The notes beneath the pieces are model-generated. The model saw nothing but the letters and a program-made list of their open reading frames with translations. It did not search any database and was not told where the DNA came from. Shown here one piece after another: positions 33,962-43,434 of a stretch of 64,000 bases of DNA. Within the stretch, counting starts at the first letter, position 1, and each line of letters opens with the position of its first letter. The translations under genes and the position numbers were made by a program. Source of the stretch: JAKJGA01 sp029554345 (GTDB taxonomy: Bacteria; Spirochaetota; UBA4802; JAFGJZ01); NCBI GenBank assembly GCA_035395685.1, contig DAOPBR010000010.1, forward strand, positions 1-64,000. The letters run 5' to 3'.

Positions 33962-34447
33962 ATGGATATTTCACATCTTTATCAGACACTTATTGCGCAG
34001 ATTGAAGTTCTCTGCACTCATGTCAAAAGTATTCACGGAGATTCAATAGTCTGCCGTGCGGGCTGCGATGAATGCTGTGTCAATTTCACAATCGGCGCGG
34101 GGGAATTTGCCGCTCTTAAAGGAAAAATATTAAATCTTCCGGAATGCAGCGCAAACAAAGACCGCGGAAGCTGCTTTTTCTTAAAAAGCGGTCTGTGTTC
34201 AATTTATGAATTCCGCCCCGTAATATGCCGTACACACGGTTTACCGGTTAGATTCGCAGTAGATGACGGAAGCGTAGAATATTCTTCGTGCGGTAAAAAT
34301 TCCCCTATTACTATGAACGAATCCAATACCATTGACATTGATTCCATTAACGAAAAACTCGCAATTCTGAACATGCTTGCACTTAAAGAAAATCCTGCAC
34401 TTAAAGAAAGATATTATCTTTATGAAATTTTCGAACAAGCAAATTAA
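33962..34447 (+). CDS. YkgJ-family cysteine-cluster protein
   Basis: A 161-residue protein from ATG 33962 (weak AGAAG site; a GTG start 21 bases upstream is possible). The Cys pattern is typical of YkgJ proteins, which chelate zinc or iron: CRAGCDECC (about 29-37), then SCFFLKSGLCSIYEFRPVIC and RTHGLP (about 70-95). The C-terminal 50 residues are helical. The biochemical role of the family is unknown. It is a single gene, divergent from oadB. Confidence 0.82.
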   Translation: MDISHLYQTLIAQIEVLCTHVKSIHGDSIVCRAGCDECCVNFTIGAGEFAALKGKILNLPECSANKDRGSCFFLKSGLCSIYEFRPVICRTHGLPVRFAVDDGSVEYSSCGKNSPITMNESNTIDIDSINEKLAILNMLALKENPALKERYYLYEIFEQAN

Positions 34448-34493
34448 GGAAGAAAACGGGGGGAGATTCATTCAGAAACCTCCCCGTCCATAA

Positions 34494-36191
34494 TCATTTC
34501 TCAACAACTATAACTTTATAATGCTGAAGTTCAGGCACTGTAAGAGAAATAGATCCGCCCGATTTCGTAAACGGAATTGAAACATCCGCGTTTCCGTCCG
34601 GGCTCAGCGAACTAATTTTAGACGGGACAAAACCCGGATCAAATGACACGGCAATGTTTTTCTGTTCAGAAATCGTCGAGGAATAGTTATGATTAACAAG
34701 ATGAACGTAGTATTTATTCTTATCGGAACTTTCAGTAACATTATACATTACTCCCTTTCTATCAATATCCGCACTCAAAGAAGTATTTACACTTTTCTCA
34801 TATACCGCATGATTCGTTCTGTAAAATGATGAATAATCTTTAAGAAAATCAAGAATTCCGGAATCCGTTGATGTCGGATCTCCCGGCATAACCGTCCGCA
34901 GGTGAAAGGCGAAATATAATCCGCATGAATATGCTTCCGCGGCGTATATCCGCCAATAGTCCTTTTTCTGTTCCATGGAAAGCTTGTAGTAATTACTCAT
35001 CATCTCACACGGCCAGTCGATAAAAAGAACAAGAGGAACATTTCCCGAAGTCTTTCTGCTTCTTTCATACATGCCGAGATAAACGCTCTTCAGCGATTTT
35101 GAACCATTCAGCTTACCTGACGCAAACGGAACATAATCAGCCTCTTTTCCATTATCGTCATTATTATAATTATAAAGACCCAGACTGTTGAAATCCGTGA
35201 AAGGGAAAATGCCGTTTGAAGTAATAATTATTTCTTTTGAATATCTGCTCCGCGCATACTCCCTGAGAGCAATTACTATCTCTTTCCAGTAAAGCACCAT
35301 ATAGGATGAAGAAAATGAATCATCAGCAACATCAATTCGGTTTGCCAAAGGGAAGCCCCATTCCTTCGCAAGAGGATTAGCAGAATCACGCGGATAATCT
35401 GAGAATCCTTTTTGAGACAAATACTTCCTGTAATTGAAATTATATTCCAGATCATCATAGGCAATATCTCTTCGGATTATATTATCATCAGTCATTCCGA
35501 ACTTTTTTTTCCAGTCTGCTTCACTGTATGAAGGATATTTATTTATGAGATAACGGTTAAAATCGGCAATGGAATAGTCGTCATACCCTTCATTTCCATT
35601 GAAATTATGCGAAGGCCCCCCGTTATATCCGCCGGAATTGGCCTCATCTAGAAACAGTCCGTCAACTCCTGCATCAATCTGAACTTTCATTACTTTAACA
35701 AGATATTCACGGTATGACGGATTGGCCATCGACACCCGGTAGGCATTAGGTACTATTTCACTGTGAAGAACCGGTTTTCCGTATGAATCACGAGTTATCC
35801 AGTCTAAAAAAGTATTTCTATCCGCAGCTTCAGTCTCAAAAACAACAGAAGCTGTTCCTCCGGCGACAAATAATATTTTCTTCGAACGGCATTTGGCAAT
35901 ATATACTTTGTTAAATTGAGACTCTTTTATACCGGCTGTTTCCCATTTCTGCCATGCCCTCATATTTATATCCGGAGATAGACTGTAAACCTGCGAGTCC
36001 TCACTGCCGTTTGCAGTTTGAGAAAAACCGTAAATACTTTTCGATGACAGATCCATTTTTGGCGAAGGGTCGCCGCTTACATCATACGGCCCGTTTCGGG
36101 ATATATCAGTATCCGGATCTCTCTTATCGTCAGATGCATTGCAGCAGATAAAAAGCATTGATACAATAAAAACAATTTTTGTCTTATTCAT
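34494..36191 (-). CDS. putative TIM-barrel glycoside hydrolase lipoprotein
   Basis: A 565-residue lipoprotein with AAAGGAG upstream of ATG 36191. Lipobox FICC, then a low-complexity Asp/Pro linker (20-50). The body looks like a glycosidase TIM barrel: ITRDSYGKPVLH, VDGLFLDEANSGGY (a likely catalytic or metal Asp), a central helical insert (YDDYSIADFNRYLINKYPSYSEADWKK), ITSNGIFPF, LFIDWPCEMM and YAAEAYSCGLYFAFHLR. A C-terminal beta-sandwich (about 465-565) has YYVHLVNHNY. No single GH family is recognised. It is divergent from a membrane-bound AraC-type regulator, which is likely to control it. Confidence 0.65.
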   Translation of the reverse strand: MNKTKIVFIVSMLFICCNASDDKRDPDTDISRNGPYDVSGDPSPKMDLSSKSIYGFSQTANGSEDSQVYSLSPDINMRAWQKWETAGIKESQFNKVYIAKCRSKKILFVAGGTASVVFETEAADRNTFLDWITRDSYGKPVLHSEIVPNAYRVSMANPSYREYLVKVMKVQIDAGVDGLFLDEANSGGYNGGPSHNFNGNEGYDDYSIADFNRYLINKYPSYSEADWKKKFGMTDDNIIRRDIAYDDLEYNFNYRKYLSQKGFSDYPRDSANPLAKEWGFPLANRIDVADDSFSSSYMVLYWKEIVIALREYARSRYSKEIIITSNGIFPFTDFNSLGLYNYNNDDNGKEADYVPFASGKLNGSKSLKSVYLGMYERSRKTSGNVPLVLFIDWPCEMMSNYYKLSMEQKKDYWRIYAAEAYSCGLYFAFHLRTVMPGDPTSTDSGILDFLKDYSSFYRTNHAVYEKSVNTSLSADIDRKGVMYNVTESSDKNKYYVHLVNHNYSSTISEQKNIAVSFDPGFVPSKISSLSPDGNADVSIPFTKSGGSISLTVPELQHYKVIVVEK

Positions 36192-36241
36192 TGTTTTCTC
36201 CTTTGCTTAATTCTCAGATTCCGGAGATTTATTTCTCCGCA

Positions 36242-36280
36242 TTTTTCAAAAAAAACTTTGCATTTATAATTTTTCAAAAA
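36242..36280. promoter_or_regulatory. repeats overlapping the promoter of the AraC-type gene
   Basis: TTTTTCAAAAA occurs at 36242-36252 and 36270-36280, 28 bases apart. The first covers the -35 region and the second abuts a TATAAT (36265-36270). Another inverted repeat, CGGAGA-N6-TCTCCG, lies at 36222-36239. These could be binding sites of the AraC-type regulator, in the shared region with the glycosidase gene. Confidence 0.4.
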
Positions 36281-36311
36281 ATGCTTTCAAATCCCGACAA
36301 ATAGAACATCA

Positions 36312-37415
36312 ATGACATCAATGAAATCCGGATTAATTAAAATTTCAGCGATTGCATCTTTGCCGATAATTTCAGCCGGCATTTTATTATTTTATTCTCT
36401 CAAGATTTCTCCGCTTACAATTTTCCCGAATGACAAGTTCCGGCATGCTGCGTTTTCTGATTATGCGGAAAAAGGTAATTCTTCCATTGATTCCTTTTCT
36501 TCTGTCACCGGTTCAATTTCCATGAAATATACTCTGCGCGAAGGATTCAGAACTCCTTACGCGGGACTGCAGATTTCATCAGGCGAATATTTAAATCTTT
36601 CTGATTATAACTTAGTGAAAATAAAAATCAGTTCTGCAAAGTCCGAAAAAATCCGTTTTATTCTTATCTGCTTCATCGACAATTTCAGCTACAGTACAAA
36701 CCCTCTATCTAGCATTTATCTGATTAAAGAAATTCCGGTTACACCGGGTCTAAAATCATTTAATATACCTTTGTCAGAATTCCGTATTGAAAAATGGTGG
36801 TATGAAGTTAACGGCTTGGAGCCTTTTGACAAAAAAATTATACCGGATTTCGGAAAAGTTTCGGCAGTGAATATCGAAAATGCTGAGAGTTTCGGATTCA
36901 ACCGGTGGGATGAAATAAAAATTAGCGGAATTACATTCTATAAATCCGCTAAAAAAATGTGGTTTATATTTTCATTATCTGTAATAATTTATTTCATCAT
37001 TGTCGCTGTTATCCGCAAAACAGTATTTTCTAAAAAAATAAAACCCGTTTTTATCGACTATAAGAAAATTGAATTTAAGAAAAACATTTCAACCGATCAC
37101 GGAAATATTTTCCGCATCATCGCAGATAATTACACCAATCCGGAACTCTCTGTCGAAAAAACAGCTGAATTATCAAACACGGACGTAACTAAGATATCAA
37201 AAAATATAAAGAATATTTCCGGATTATCATTTCCGCAATATCTTAATGCCTTAAGAATGACGGAAGCTAAGCGTCTGCTCGCAGAAACAGACGCCAAGAT
37301 AATTGAAATATCCTTCGCCGTCGGATTCGGAAATCTTTCACACTTCAACAGATGCTTTAAATCTTCCGAAAAGATCTCGCCGAAAGATTATAGAAAAAAA
37401 CACCGTAAAAATTAA
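36312..37415 (+). CDS. membrane-anchored AraC-family regulator with extracytoplasmic sensor
   Basis: A 367-residue protein; no ribosome site is clear, and ATG 36312 or 36321 are equally possible. TM1 about 10-31, an extracytoplasmic domain about 32-215 that looks like a beta-sandwich (galactose-binding/CBM-like: YAGLQISSGEYLNLSDYNLVKIKI, KSFNIPLSEFR), TM2 about 217-238, and an AraC/XylS double helix-turn-helix at 270-367 (EKTAELSNTD, EISFAVGFGNLSHFNRCF, ISPKDYRKK). A single protein thus links outside sensing to DNA binding. It is divergent from the glycosidase-like lipoprotein and convergent with an outer membrane protein gene. Confidence 0.82.
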   Translation: MTSMKSGLIKISAIASLPIISAGILLFYSLKISPLTIFPNDKFRHAAFSDYAEKGNSSIDSFSSVTGSISMKYTLREGFRTPYAGLQISSGEYLNLSDYNLVKIKISSAKSEKIRFILICFIDNFSYSTNPLSSIYLIKEIPVTPGLKSFNIPLSEFRIEKWWYEVNGLEPFDKKIIPDFGKVSAVNIENAESFGFNRWDEIKISGITFYKSAKKMWFIFSLSVIIYFIIVAVIRKTVFSKKIKPVFIDYKKIEFKKNISTDHGNIFRIIADNYTNPELSVEKTAELSNTDVTKISKNIKNISGLSFPQYLNALRMTEAKRLLAETDAKIIEISFAVGFGNLSHFNRCFKSSEKISPKDYRKKHRKN

Positions 37416-38353
37416 AATTCATAAGTCATATTTAAAATAATCCTGTAAAATTCCCATTTGCGAGATTTGTCCGGATTGATTACACGTGACCGATAGTAAT
37501 CATATTCTTCTGTTTCTTCGGTATAGTTACGTACACTCCTGAATTGAGTTATAAGATTAAATTTCGTGTTTTCGCCGGAGCGAAAACCCATAATACATGA
37601 CGCGGTATAGTTCCAAATATTTTCACCTGATGGATCACCATTTGCGGTATCGTAATAACTTCGTTCAGCCTCAATCATCAATCCGAAAAACTCCATCATC
37701 AACGGCATCTTGTATCCAAGAACATTCTGTATATAATAGTGAGTCCCGTTTCTGTTCTCACCATCATCGGCTTCCCACAGCCATGATTCATTTTTTGACG
37801 CAGCGGTAAACGCCTTATAATAATATTGATGATATGATCTAAAAACAACATGTGTCCATTCTCCCGGAATAACAGCACCGACATCGAATTGAAATGCCGC
37901 ACCGGCCTTTTCCTTATGAACAATTCCCTTTAGTGTTTTATTATTAAAATAATTATCATAAGAGCCGGAGGGCTCATTAATTGCAAGCCCTCTGACAAAA
38001 CGCGAATTCCATCCGCTTCCAATTTCTATGCCGGTAGAAAATTCTAAAAGTGCAATCGGTCTGAATACAGTTTCAATTTCCAAGCCAGCGGATACAGGAG
38101 ATAGAAATGTGCTGAAATCAAAATTGATTTCATTATTTTCAAAAAGAACATTCGGCGAATTCAGAAACGGAACTGTAATCTCATGCGAATAAGATGCTTT
38201 TAATTCAACATCAGTACTTGTAGTCAGATTCATTTCCTGCGAATGCAAGACCTGTGCGTTAAGAGAATCCGTCAATTGCAGAAAGACAATAAAGAGAACT
38301 ATAAATATTTTTTCTGCATGAAAAAATTTAAGACGCGTATTTTCTAAAATCAT
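37412..38353 (-). CDS. outer membrane beta-barrel-like protein
   Basis: A 313-residue exported protein. The start at 38353 forms TGATG with the stop of the acyltransferase gene; a longer frame is open but not needed. Signal peptide to about residue 34 (IFIVLFIVFLQLTDSLNA), then Tyr/Trp-rich alternating strands (FDVGAVIPGEWTHVVFRSYHQ, FYRIILNMTYEF) and a C-terminal Phe, the outer membrane insertion signal. No specific family is recognised. Its stop overlaps the stop of the AraC-type gene by 3 bases. Coupling to the acyltransferase suggests a shared job in surface glycan or lipid handling. Confidence 0.68.
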   Translation of the reverse strand: MILENTRLKFFHAEKIFIVLFIVFLQLTDSLNAQVLHSQEMNLTTSTDVELKASYSHEITVPFLNSPNVLFENNEINFDFSTFLSPVSAGLEIETVFRPIALLEFSTGIEIGSGWNSRFVRGLAINEPSGSYDNYFNNKTLKGIVHKEKAGAAFQFDVGAVIPGEWTHVVFRSYHQYYYKAFTAASKNESWLWEADDGENRNGTHYYIQNVLGYKMPLMMEFFGLMIEAERSYYDTANGDPSGENIWNYTASCIMGFRSGENTKFNLITQFRSVRNYTEETEEYDYYRSRVINPDKSRKWEFYRIILNMTYEF

Positions 38354-39504
38354 CAAATGTAATCCTTTATAATTCTGATTTTTCTTAAAAGCCAAATATC
38401 GAAATAACATGTTACTGCCGTAACCGTTGAAGCAAATAAAAATTTAAATAATGGATCAAAACCGGTTTTCATAAGCGCCATCTGGATTCCGACCAAAGGT
38501 ATCACATGAAGAATATAAACTCCGTAAGAGTTCAAGCTTAAATATTTCCATATTTTAGAATCAGAATTTATCTTACGCTTAAAAATATATATTAATCCGA
38601 TCCCGAAAAAAACTGCTAGTAAGTTTTCCCATATAGGATGCCAGAAAGCTCCAAAAATATTAAGTATCGTATAACGGAACACTCCGAAACCGGCAATATT
38701 AAAACTAAAATTAAACACATAACTTAGAGAAAATAGCGCAAAACCTATAACAGAACATGCAAAGAACGTTTTATCGCTTATTCTTTCAAATATTTGCTTT
38801 TTCGAGAATACAACTCCTGCAACAAAAAATGACAGATATTGAACAATATGAGCAGGTTCAACTCTAACGGCATGAAGAAACACTATCCACATATTAATCT
38901 GAAAATATATTCTTACGAAAAACGTCACCGCCGAAATCAATCCGATAAAAAGCATCGCACCAACAAAAAACTTTCTTGCCGGTATTCTCTTCTTGGGGAT
39001 TACCCATTGTATTTTCGAATTATTTTTACGAGAAACAATCATTTCATAAAACAGATATGCAATACTGTAAATAAAAAGATGCAAGACAAACCACAAATGT
39101 CCGGTAAATGACTGAATTCCGTCGCTTGTTATAAGATATGAGGCATAAGAACTGATATTATCAAAACTGCCGAATGCGTAATTTATAGGAATGAAGACAA
39201 ATAGCGCAAACACGCAAAACGGAATAAGCAGACGCCTTATTTTTGAAAATAAAAATGGTTTTGGTCCGTATTTTTTATATGCTCCGGGAATTACAAATCC
39301 GGAAATAAAAAAAAGCAGCCCCATGAAAAATGCTGCATTCACTGTTGAAAATATTTCTATTCCGTTTATCAGTGAAGAAGCATCCCGCACAGGCCAGGCT
39401 TCACTTCCAGATGTATATGCCTCAGCCGAATGATGAAATATTACGAGAAGAACCAGCATTGCCCGTAAATTATCAAGGTAGTATTCTCTTTTAAAAAGTT
39501 TCAT
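38353..39504 (-). CDS. acyltransferase 3 family membrane protein
   Basis: A 383-residue integral membrane protein with about ten TM helices. The family signature is at the start: LDNLRAMLVLLVIFHHSAEAYTSG, with the catalytic His in FHH (about residue 25). This family (OafA, NodX) moves acetyl or other acyl groups onto sugars of surface polysaccharides across the inner membrane. The ATG at 39504 has AGGAGG upstream. It is translationally coupled to the downstream outer membrane protein gene. Confidence 0.9.
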   Translation of the reverse strand: MKLFKREYYLDNLRAMLVLLVIFHHSAEAYTSGSEAWPVRDASSLINGIEIFSTVNAAFFMGLLFFISGFVIPGAYKKYGPKPFLFSKIRRLLIPFCVFALFVFIPINYAFGSFDNISSYASYLITSDGIQSFTGHLWFVLHLFIYSIAYLFYEMIVSRKNNSKIQWVIPKKRIPARKFFVGAMLFIGLISAVTFFVRIYFQINMWIVFLHAVRVEPAHIVQYLSFFVAGVVFSKKQIFERISDKTFFACSVIGFALFSLSYVFNFSFNIAGFGVFRYTILNIFGAFWHPIWENLLAVFFGIGLIYIFKRKINSDSKIWKYLSLNSYGVYILHVIPLVGIQMALMKTGFDPLFKFLFASTVTAVTCYFDIWLLRKIRIIKDYI

Positions 39505-39577
39505 TTATCCTCCTATTTATCAGGAAAAATATCATACAAACTTTCTAAAATCGACCGCGTTTATAAACACGGACTTT

Positions 39578-40702
39578 TTAAATGAGTTTATTTATACTAA
39601 GTTTTATTTGTTTTTTACGGTACTCAGTCGGAGTTACGCCTGTCTCTTCTATAAATGCCTTATAAAATGCCGTCTTGGAATTAAAACCTGATGAAAATGC
39701 GATATTCAGAATGTTTCTATTTCTGCCGGATTCTATAAGAAAAAGAGCTTCGCGGATTCTATACCCGTTAACATAAGATTTAAAGCTTTTGCCTATCTTA
39801 ACATTTAAGAATTCAGAAAGCTGATGTGAAGTGACATTGAGATTATCCGCAAGACGTTTAAGAGTAAGATCTTCGTCGCAAAATATTTTTTCATCCTGCA
39901 TAATTGATTCGAGTTTATTCCCAAGATCTTCGAGATTTACCGAAGAAAGATGCGATTTGGAATACTGAGCCTTGGCAATTTCCTTTCCGGCAGCAACAAA
40001 AACATAAACATCAAAAGCGGGAACATAAATCATAATAAGCAAAACCGATACAATCAGAAAGAGTACAGCATCCTCAACAAACTTTGCTCCGTAATACCAA
40101 AAAACAGGAAGAAAACATATTACAGCAAATATCATAATCAATATTTTAGAAAAATTAACAAGAATCCTATTGAGACTGCTGGTATAATATTTACGGCATC
40201 TGAAAACTTCAATACTGATATAGGCAAAATATACCGCCATATGAATAAATGAAATAATTTCAGATAACTTAACAAGTGTGTTAAAATCAATGAAGTATTT
40301 TAAAAAAAAAGGATTATAATACATCGCAAATAATATCAAAATGAATATTATGATAAAAGGGATAAAATGAAAAAAACTTGAAAGCAGATTTGATTTTTTT
40401 GAAGTGATATTTTTATAAAAAAGAAAATTTAAAGGTCCGATTACATACTTTAAATTCTTTGAAAACAGACTAAATACGGTTATAAAATTCAACTCAGAAA
40501 AATTCGCAGGAATATTCATATAACTTGAAAGGTAGTGTTCAAAAAAAAGAAATGCGGAAACTATAAAAATACTTCCGCAAAAATATATCCCGCTGTTTCG
40601 CGGATTCGAAAATATCAGTTTCAATCCGTAAAAAAAACAAGCAAGCGAACCGGAAAAGAAAAACAGCCCGAGAAAATGATTAAAATACACCAATCCTTTC
40701 AT
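39578..40702 (-). CDS. AraC-family regulator with seven-TM-like N-terminal domain
   Basis: A 374-residue protein. Residues 1-235 have about seven TM helices (FLGLFFFSGSLACFFYGL, FHFIPFIIIFILILFAMY, LFLIVSVLLIMIYV), the rest is cytoplasmic. Residues 265-370 are the AraC/XylS domain: LADNLNVTSHQLSEFLN, NILNIAFSSGFNSKTAFYKAF and GVTPTEYRKK. The receptor part resembles the 7TM-AraC regulators seen in Bacteroidetes and spirochaetes. It lies 73 bases before the acyltransferase/outer membrane protein pair on the same strand and is a candidate regulator of that pair. Confidence 0.85.
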   Translation of the reverse strand: MKGLVYFNHFLGLFFFSGSLACFFYGLKLIFSNPRNSGIYFCGSIFIVSAFLFFEHYLSSYMNIPANFSELNFITVFSLFSKNLKYVIGPLNFLFYKNITSKKSNLLSSFFHFIPFIIIFILILFAMYYNPFFLKYFIDFNTLVKLSEIISFIHMAVYFAYISIEVFRCRKYYTSSLNRILVNFSKILIMIFAVICFLPVFWYYGAKFVEDAVLFLIVSVLLIMIYVPAFDVYVFVAAGKEIAKAQYSKSHLSSVNLEDLGNKLESIMQDEKIFCDEDLTLKRLADNLNVTSHQLSEFLNVKIGKSFKSYVNGYRIREALFLIESGRNRNILNIAFSSGFNSKTAFYKAFIEETGVTPTEYRKKQIKLSINKLI

Positions 40703-40727
40703 ATTCTATTCCAATATCAGCACATGC

Positions 40728-43307
40728 TTACTTGAGAGCGTTAACAAAATGTTCAATCTTATCTTTTAGATTTTTTACAGAAGCTTTTTTCATTATTTTA
40801 TAATAAGAACCTTTTTTATCATCCTGAAATTCTTTTATAAAACCGTATTCCGAAAGCTTTTTCAGGGAATTATTATAATTCGGCTGTGACAGAGATTCCG
40901 GTGCACGCGTTTTTTCCGTATGATAAAGAGAAATTCCGTATTTTCTGACAGCCGTCATGATATCCTTTGAACTAATTGCGTCGGATGGAATATCGGCAAC
41001 CGCACCGCAAGAAGCAAAATATGATTCAAGAACATCCTGAATTCCGCGTGCAAAAAACACGATATCCTGAATACTTTCCTCTGATATCACAAAACCGCCG
41101 TCTTTCGCTTTAATGAAATTTTTGGGAATGAGAAAACCTTCGATGATGCCGTTTATCTTTTCCGAAATCTCATCAAAGCCGTATCTGATAAGGTATTCCT
41201 TTGATATAAGATTCTTTAAAAAATCAATCTTAACTTCAATATCCTCTACTGTAATAATCTGAAGTTTGTTCTTCAGCACAAGAAGCGAGGCGCATATCAT
41301 TGAAATATCCAGCGAAAAATGAGCAATGCTGTTTTTATAAAAAGACAAGGCGGTTCGGGCTTCGGTTTTAATTACAAAAAAATCTTCGGAAGATTCTCGC
41401 TCATCATAGCGAAGTTTATCTATGAATTTTTCTTTTACAAACAAATTAACAGCATACTCAAATATTTCATTTATATTTTTTTTGTCGCGGGTCGTATCCG
41501 AAAAAAATGCCCCGGTAAAAGCAAGATATTCATGGAACAAAAATACATTGCGTAGAAGATCCTTTCGGGTAAATCCGCGTATAGCCATCATAAGCATAGG
41601 CGCGGTAACTAATGCAACCGGAGTCACCGACGTCACGGAATATATTCCGCTGATAATTCTATAGCCGATTTCTTCGACACGCTGATCATCTTTAAAACCT
41701 GCTGACTCCACCTCTTTAAGCGTAAAAGCCTCTGCAACACTTACATATACTTTTCCATGATCTTTCGAAAGAATTGAACCGCCCTTGATTACACTTCCGA
41801 CTGATTCTCTCTTTTTCGTCTTGCCGCGCAGTTCCTTTATATATGAAGATTCTTCGGGAACCCTGTCGTAGTTGATTGATATCGGAAGAAATATCAGATC
41901 CTTATTATAGTTTTCATCAATCGCTTCAACGAGATAATTGATGATTCCCATTTTAGGGAAAACAAGTCTGCCGGTTCTTGTTCTTCCGCCTTCAACAAAA
42001 AATTCAAGAAGATAAGAATCTGCAACAAGAGTCTTGAGATACTGCTTAAATACCGAAGTATAGAGTTTTTTGCCTTTGAACGTTCGTCTGATAAAAAATG
42101 CGCCGGAGTGCCTGAAAATCGTCCCCATAGGGAAAAATGAAAGATTAACTCCTGCTGCTATATGAGGAAGCGTAATCTTGTTCTTGTAGCAGATGTATGA
42201 AAGAATCATATAATCCATGTGACTCTTATGACACGGCGTCAGAACAAGCGGGCCTCTCTCTGCGGCTTCTTTAAGACGGGCAATGGATTCGGCATCGCAC
42301 ACAATGCCCGAAAATATTTTTTTGAAAATCAGATCGATTGTGCGCTCAAAAATCTTAATATAAACTATTGAAAAATCAGCAGCTATCTCGCTGAAATATT
42401 TAAAAGCCCTGCCCTTGAGACGGCGAAGTGGAATATTATCCTCTCTGGAAACTTCTTCGGCCGTTTTGATTACGTTTTCATGATACAGAACTTTTTCAGC
42501 AATTTCATTTCTGCTTCGCAGAACGGGGCCTAGAACTATTCTTTTATGTTTCTGCATGTATTCAAGAATATTCTGCCTGATCATTTTAGCGCATTTCTCG
42601 TCTGAAAATTCTTTGAACTTTTCAAGTTCTTCGGCAAGAGAAACCGGCTTCAAAAATTTAATATAGGAAGGAGTTGCCTGCGAAACAAGATTGAGAAAAA
42701 AGAAACGGTTGCCTGTTGCCGGAGGTGTCGGAACAAACTGATTTGTACGCTCGGGATTTCTGTTCCAGAAAATGATTTCAGGCATAATAAATATAGGAAA
42801 AGGAAGTGAGCGCTGAAGACGTATCAGATAAAGGATGGTATCATATTTGGATTCGACATAACGTTTAAGGAAAAATTTCCTCGAAAGCATTGAAAACAAT
42901 ACTCCCCTTTTTTCAAGGAGAAGATTTTTGATATAGTCAGTTTCATAAACATTCGGATATTTTCTGCGGAAAAGAGTACGTTTTACCCACATCATTATTC
43001 TTCCGAAAATATAGGAAAACGACTGCAGTACTATGGGATTATATTCGAGAGCAAAATCAAGATTTTTAACTCCGGCTTTAGAGAGCACGGATTGAATCAT
43101 AAGCAGAGCAAAATTTGAACTTTCATGAGACGCGATGACTACAGCGCCTTTTTCACTATATTCATTCAGCAGAGAAACAGCATCTTCGTCAAGTTCCGCA
43201 CGTGAAAAGAGAATTTTTGCCAGTTTCCAGCGCAATCCGCTTAATTCAGGCTGAAGCCTTCCCTGAAAACGGAAATCTGAATCTCTTTTCTTTCCAATTT
43301 CTTTCAT
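40728..43307 (-). CDS. PlsB-type glycerol-3-phosphate acyltransferase
   Basis: An 859-residue peripheral membrane enzyme. ATG 43307 follows GGAG by 7 bases; a TTG one codon earlier is not used. Catalytic motifs are HKSHMD (HX4D, H360), then GAFFIRRTFKG and FVEGGRTRTGR (near 445), and FLPISINYDRVPEE. An N-terminal region (55-80, ASHESSNFALLM) resembles a worn first acyltransferase domain. It adds the first acyl chain to glycerol-3-phosphate to make lysophosphatidate. No plsC or plsX/Y gene is near. Similar long two-domain forms occur in spirochaetes and deltaproteobacteria. Confidence 0.88.
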   Translation of the reverse strand: MKEIGKKRDSDFRFQGRLQPELSGLRWKLAKILFSRAELDEDAVSLLNEYSEKGAVVIASHESSNFALLMIQSVLSKAGVKNLDFALEYNPIVLQSFSYIFGRIMMWVKRTLFRRKYPNVYETDYIKNLLLEKRGVLFSMLSRKFFLKRYVESKYDTILYLIRLQRSLPFPIFIMPEIIFWNRNPERTNQFVPTPPATGNRFFFLNLVSQATPSYIKFLKPVSLAEELEKFKEFSDEKCAKMIRQNILEYMQKHKRIVLGPVLRSRNEIAEKVLYHENVIKTAEEVSREDNIPLRRLKGRAFKYFSEIAADFSIVYIKIFERTIDLIFKKIFSGIVCDAESIARLKEAAERGPLVLTPCHKSHMDYMILSYICYKNKITLPHIAAGVNLSFFPMGTIFRHSGAFFIRRTFKGKKLYTSVFKQYLKTLVADSYLLEFFVEGGRTRTGRLVFPKMGIINYLVEAIDENYNKDLIFLPISINYDRVPEESSYIKELRGKTKKRESVGSVIKGGSILSKDHGKVYVSVAEAFTLKEVESAGFKDDQRVEEIGYRIISGIYSVTSVTPVALVTAPMLMMAIRGFTRKDLLRNVFLFHEYLAFTGAFFSDTTRDKKNINEIFEYAVNLFVKEKFIDKLRYDERESSEDFFVIKTEARTALSFYKNSIAHFSLDISMICASLLVLKNKLQIITVEDIEVKIDFLKNLISKEYLIRYGFDEISEKINGIIEGFLIPKNFIKAKDGGFVISEESIQDIVFFARGIQDVLESYFASCGAVADIPSDAISSKDIMTAVRKYGISLYHTEKTRAPESLSQPNYNNSLKKLSEYGFIKEFQDDKKGSYYKIMKKASVKNLKDKIEHFVNALK

Positions 43308-43399
43308 CAAAACACTCCGTCAAAGATTCAGTCATATTGAATGGATATGTCGATTTTAAATTGAATATCGGCAAGTACTTTTTTTTGAACTTTTTTCAT

Positions 43400-43430
43400 A
43401 AAGAAAGGCGGTCACTGACCGCCTTTCTTT
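43400..43430 (-). terminator. terminator of the CASTOR/POLLUX-type gene
   Basis: A 15-base inverted repeat (AAAGAAAGGCGGTCA and its complement around one base) lies just after the stop of the gene on the minus strand, between it and the plsB-like gene. The tail is T-rich in both directions. Confidence 0.8.
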
Positions 43431-43434
43431 AATA

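Noticed and set aside
34455..34486. A G/C-rich inverted repeat between the YkgJ-type and glycosidase genes as a terminator
   Set aside because: The pairing is about 8 bp with a G-U and a 13-base loop, without a T run; not strong enough to list.
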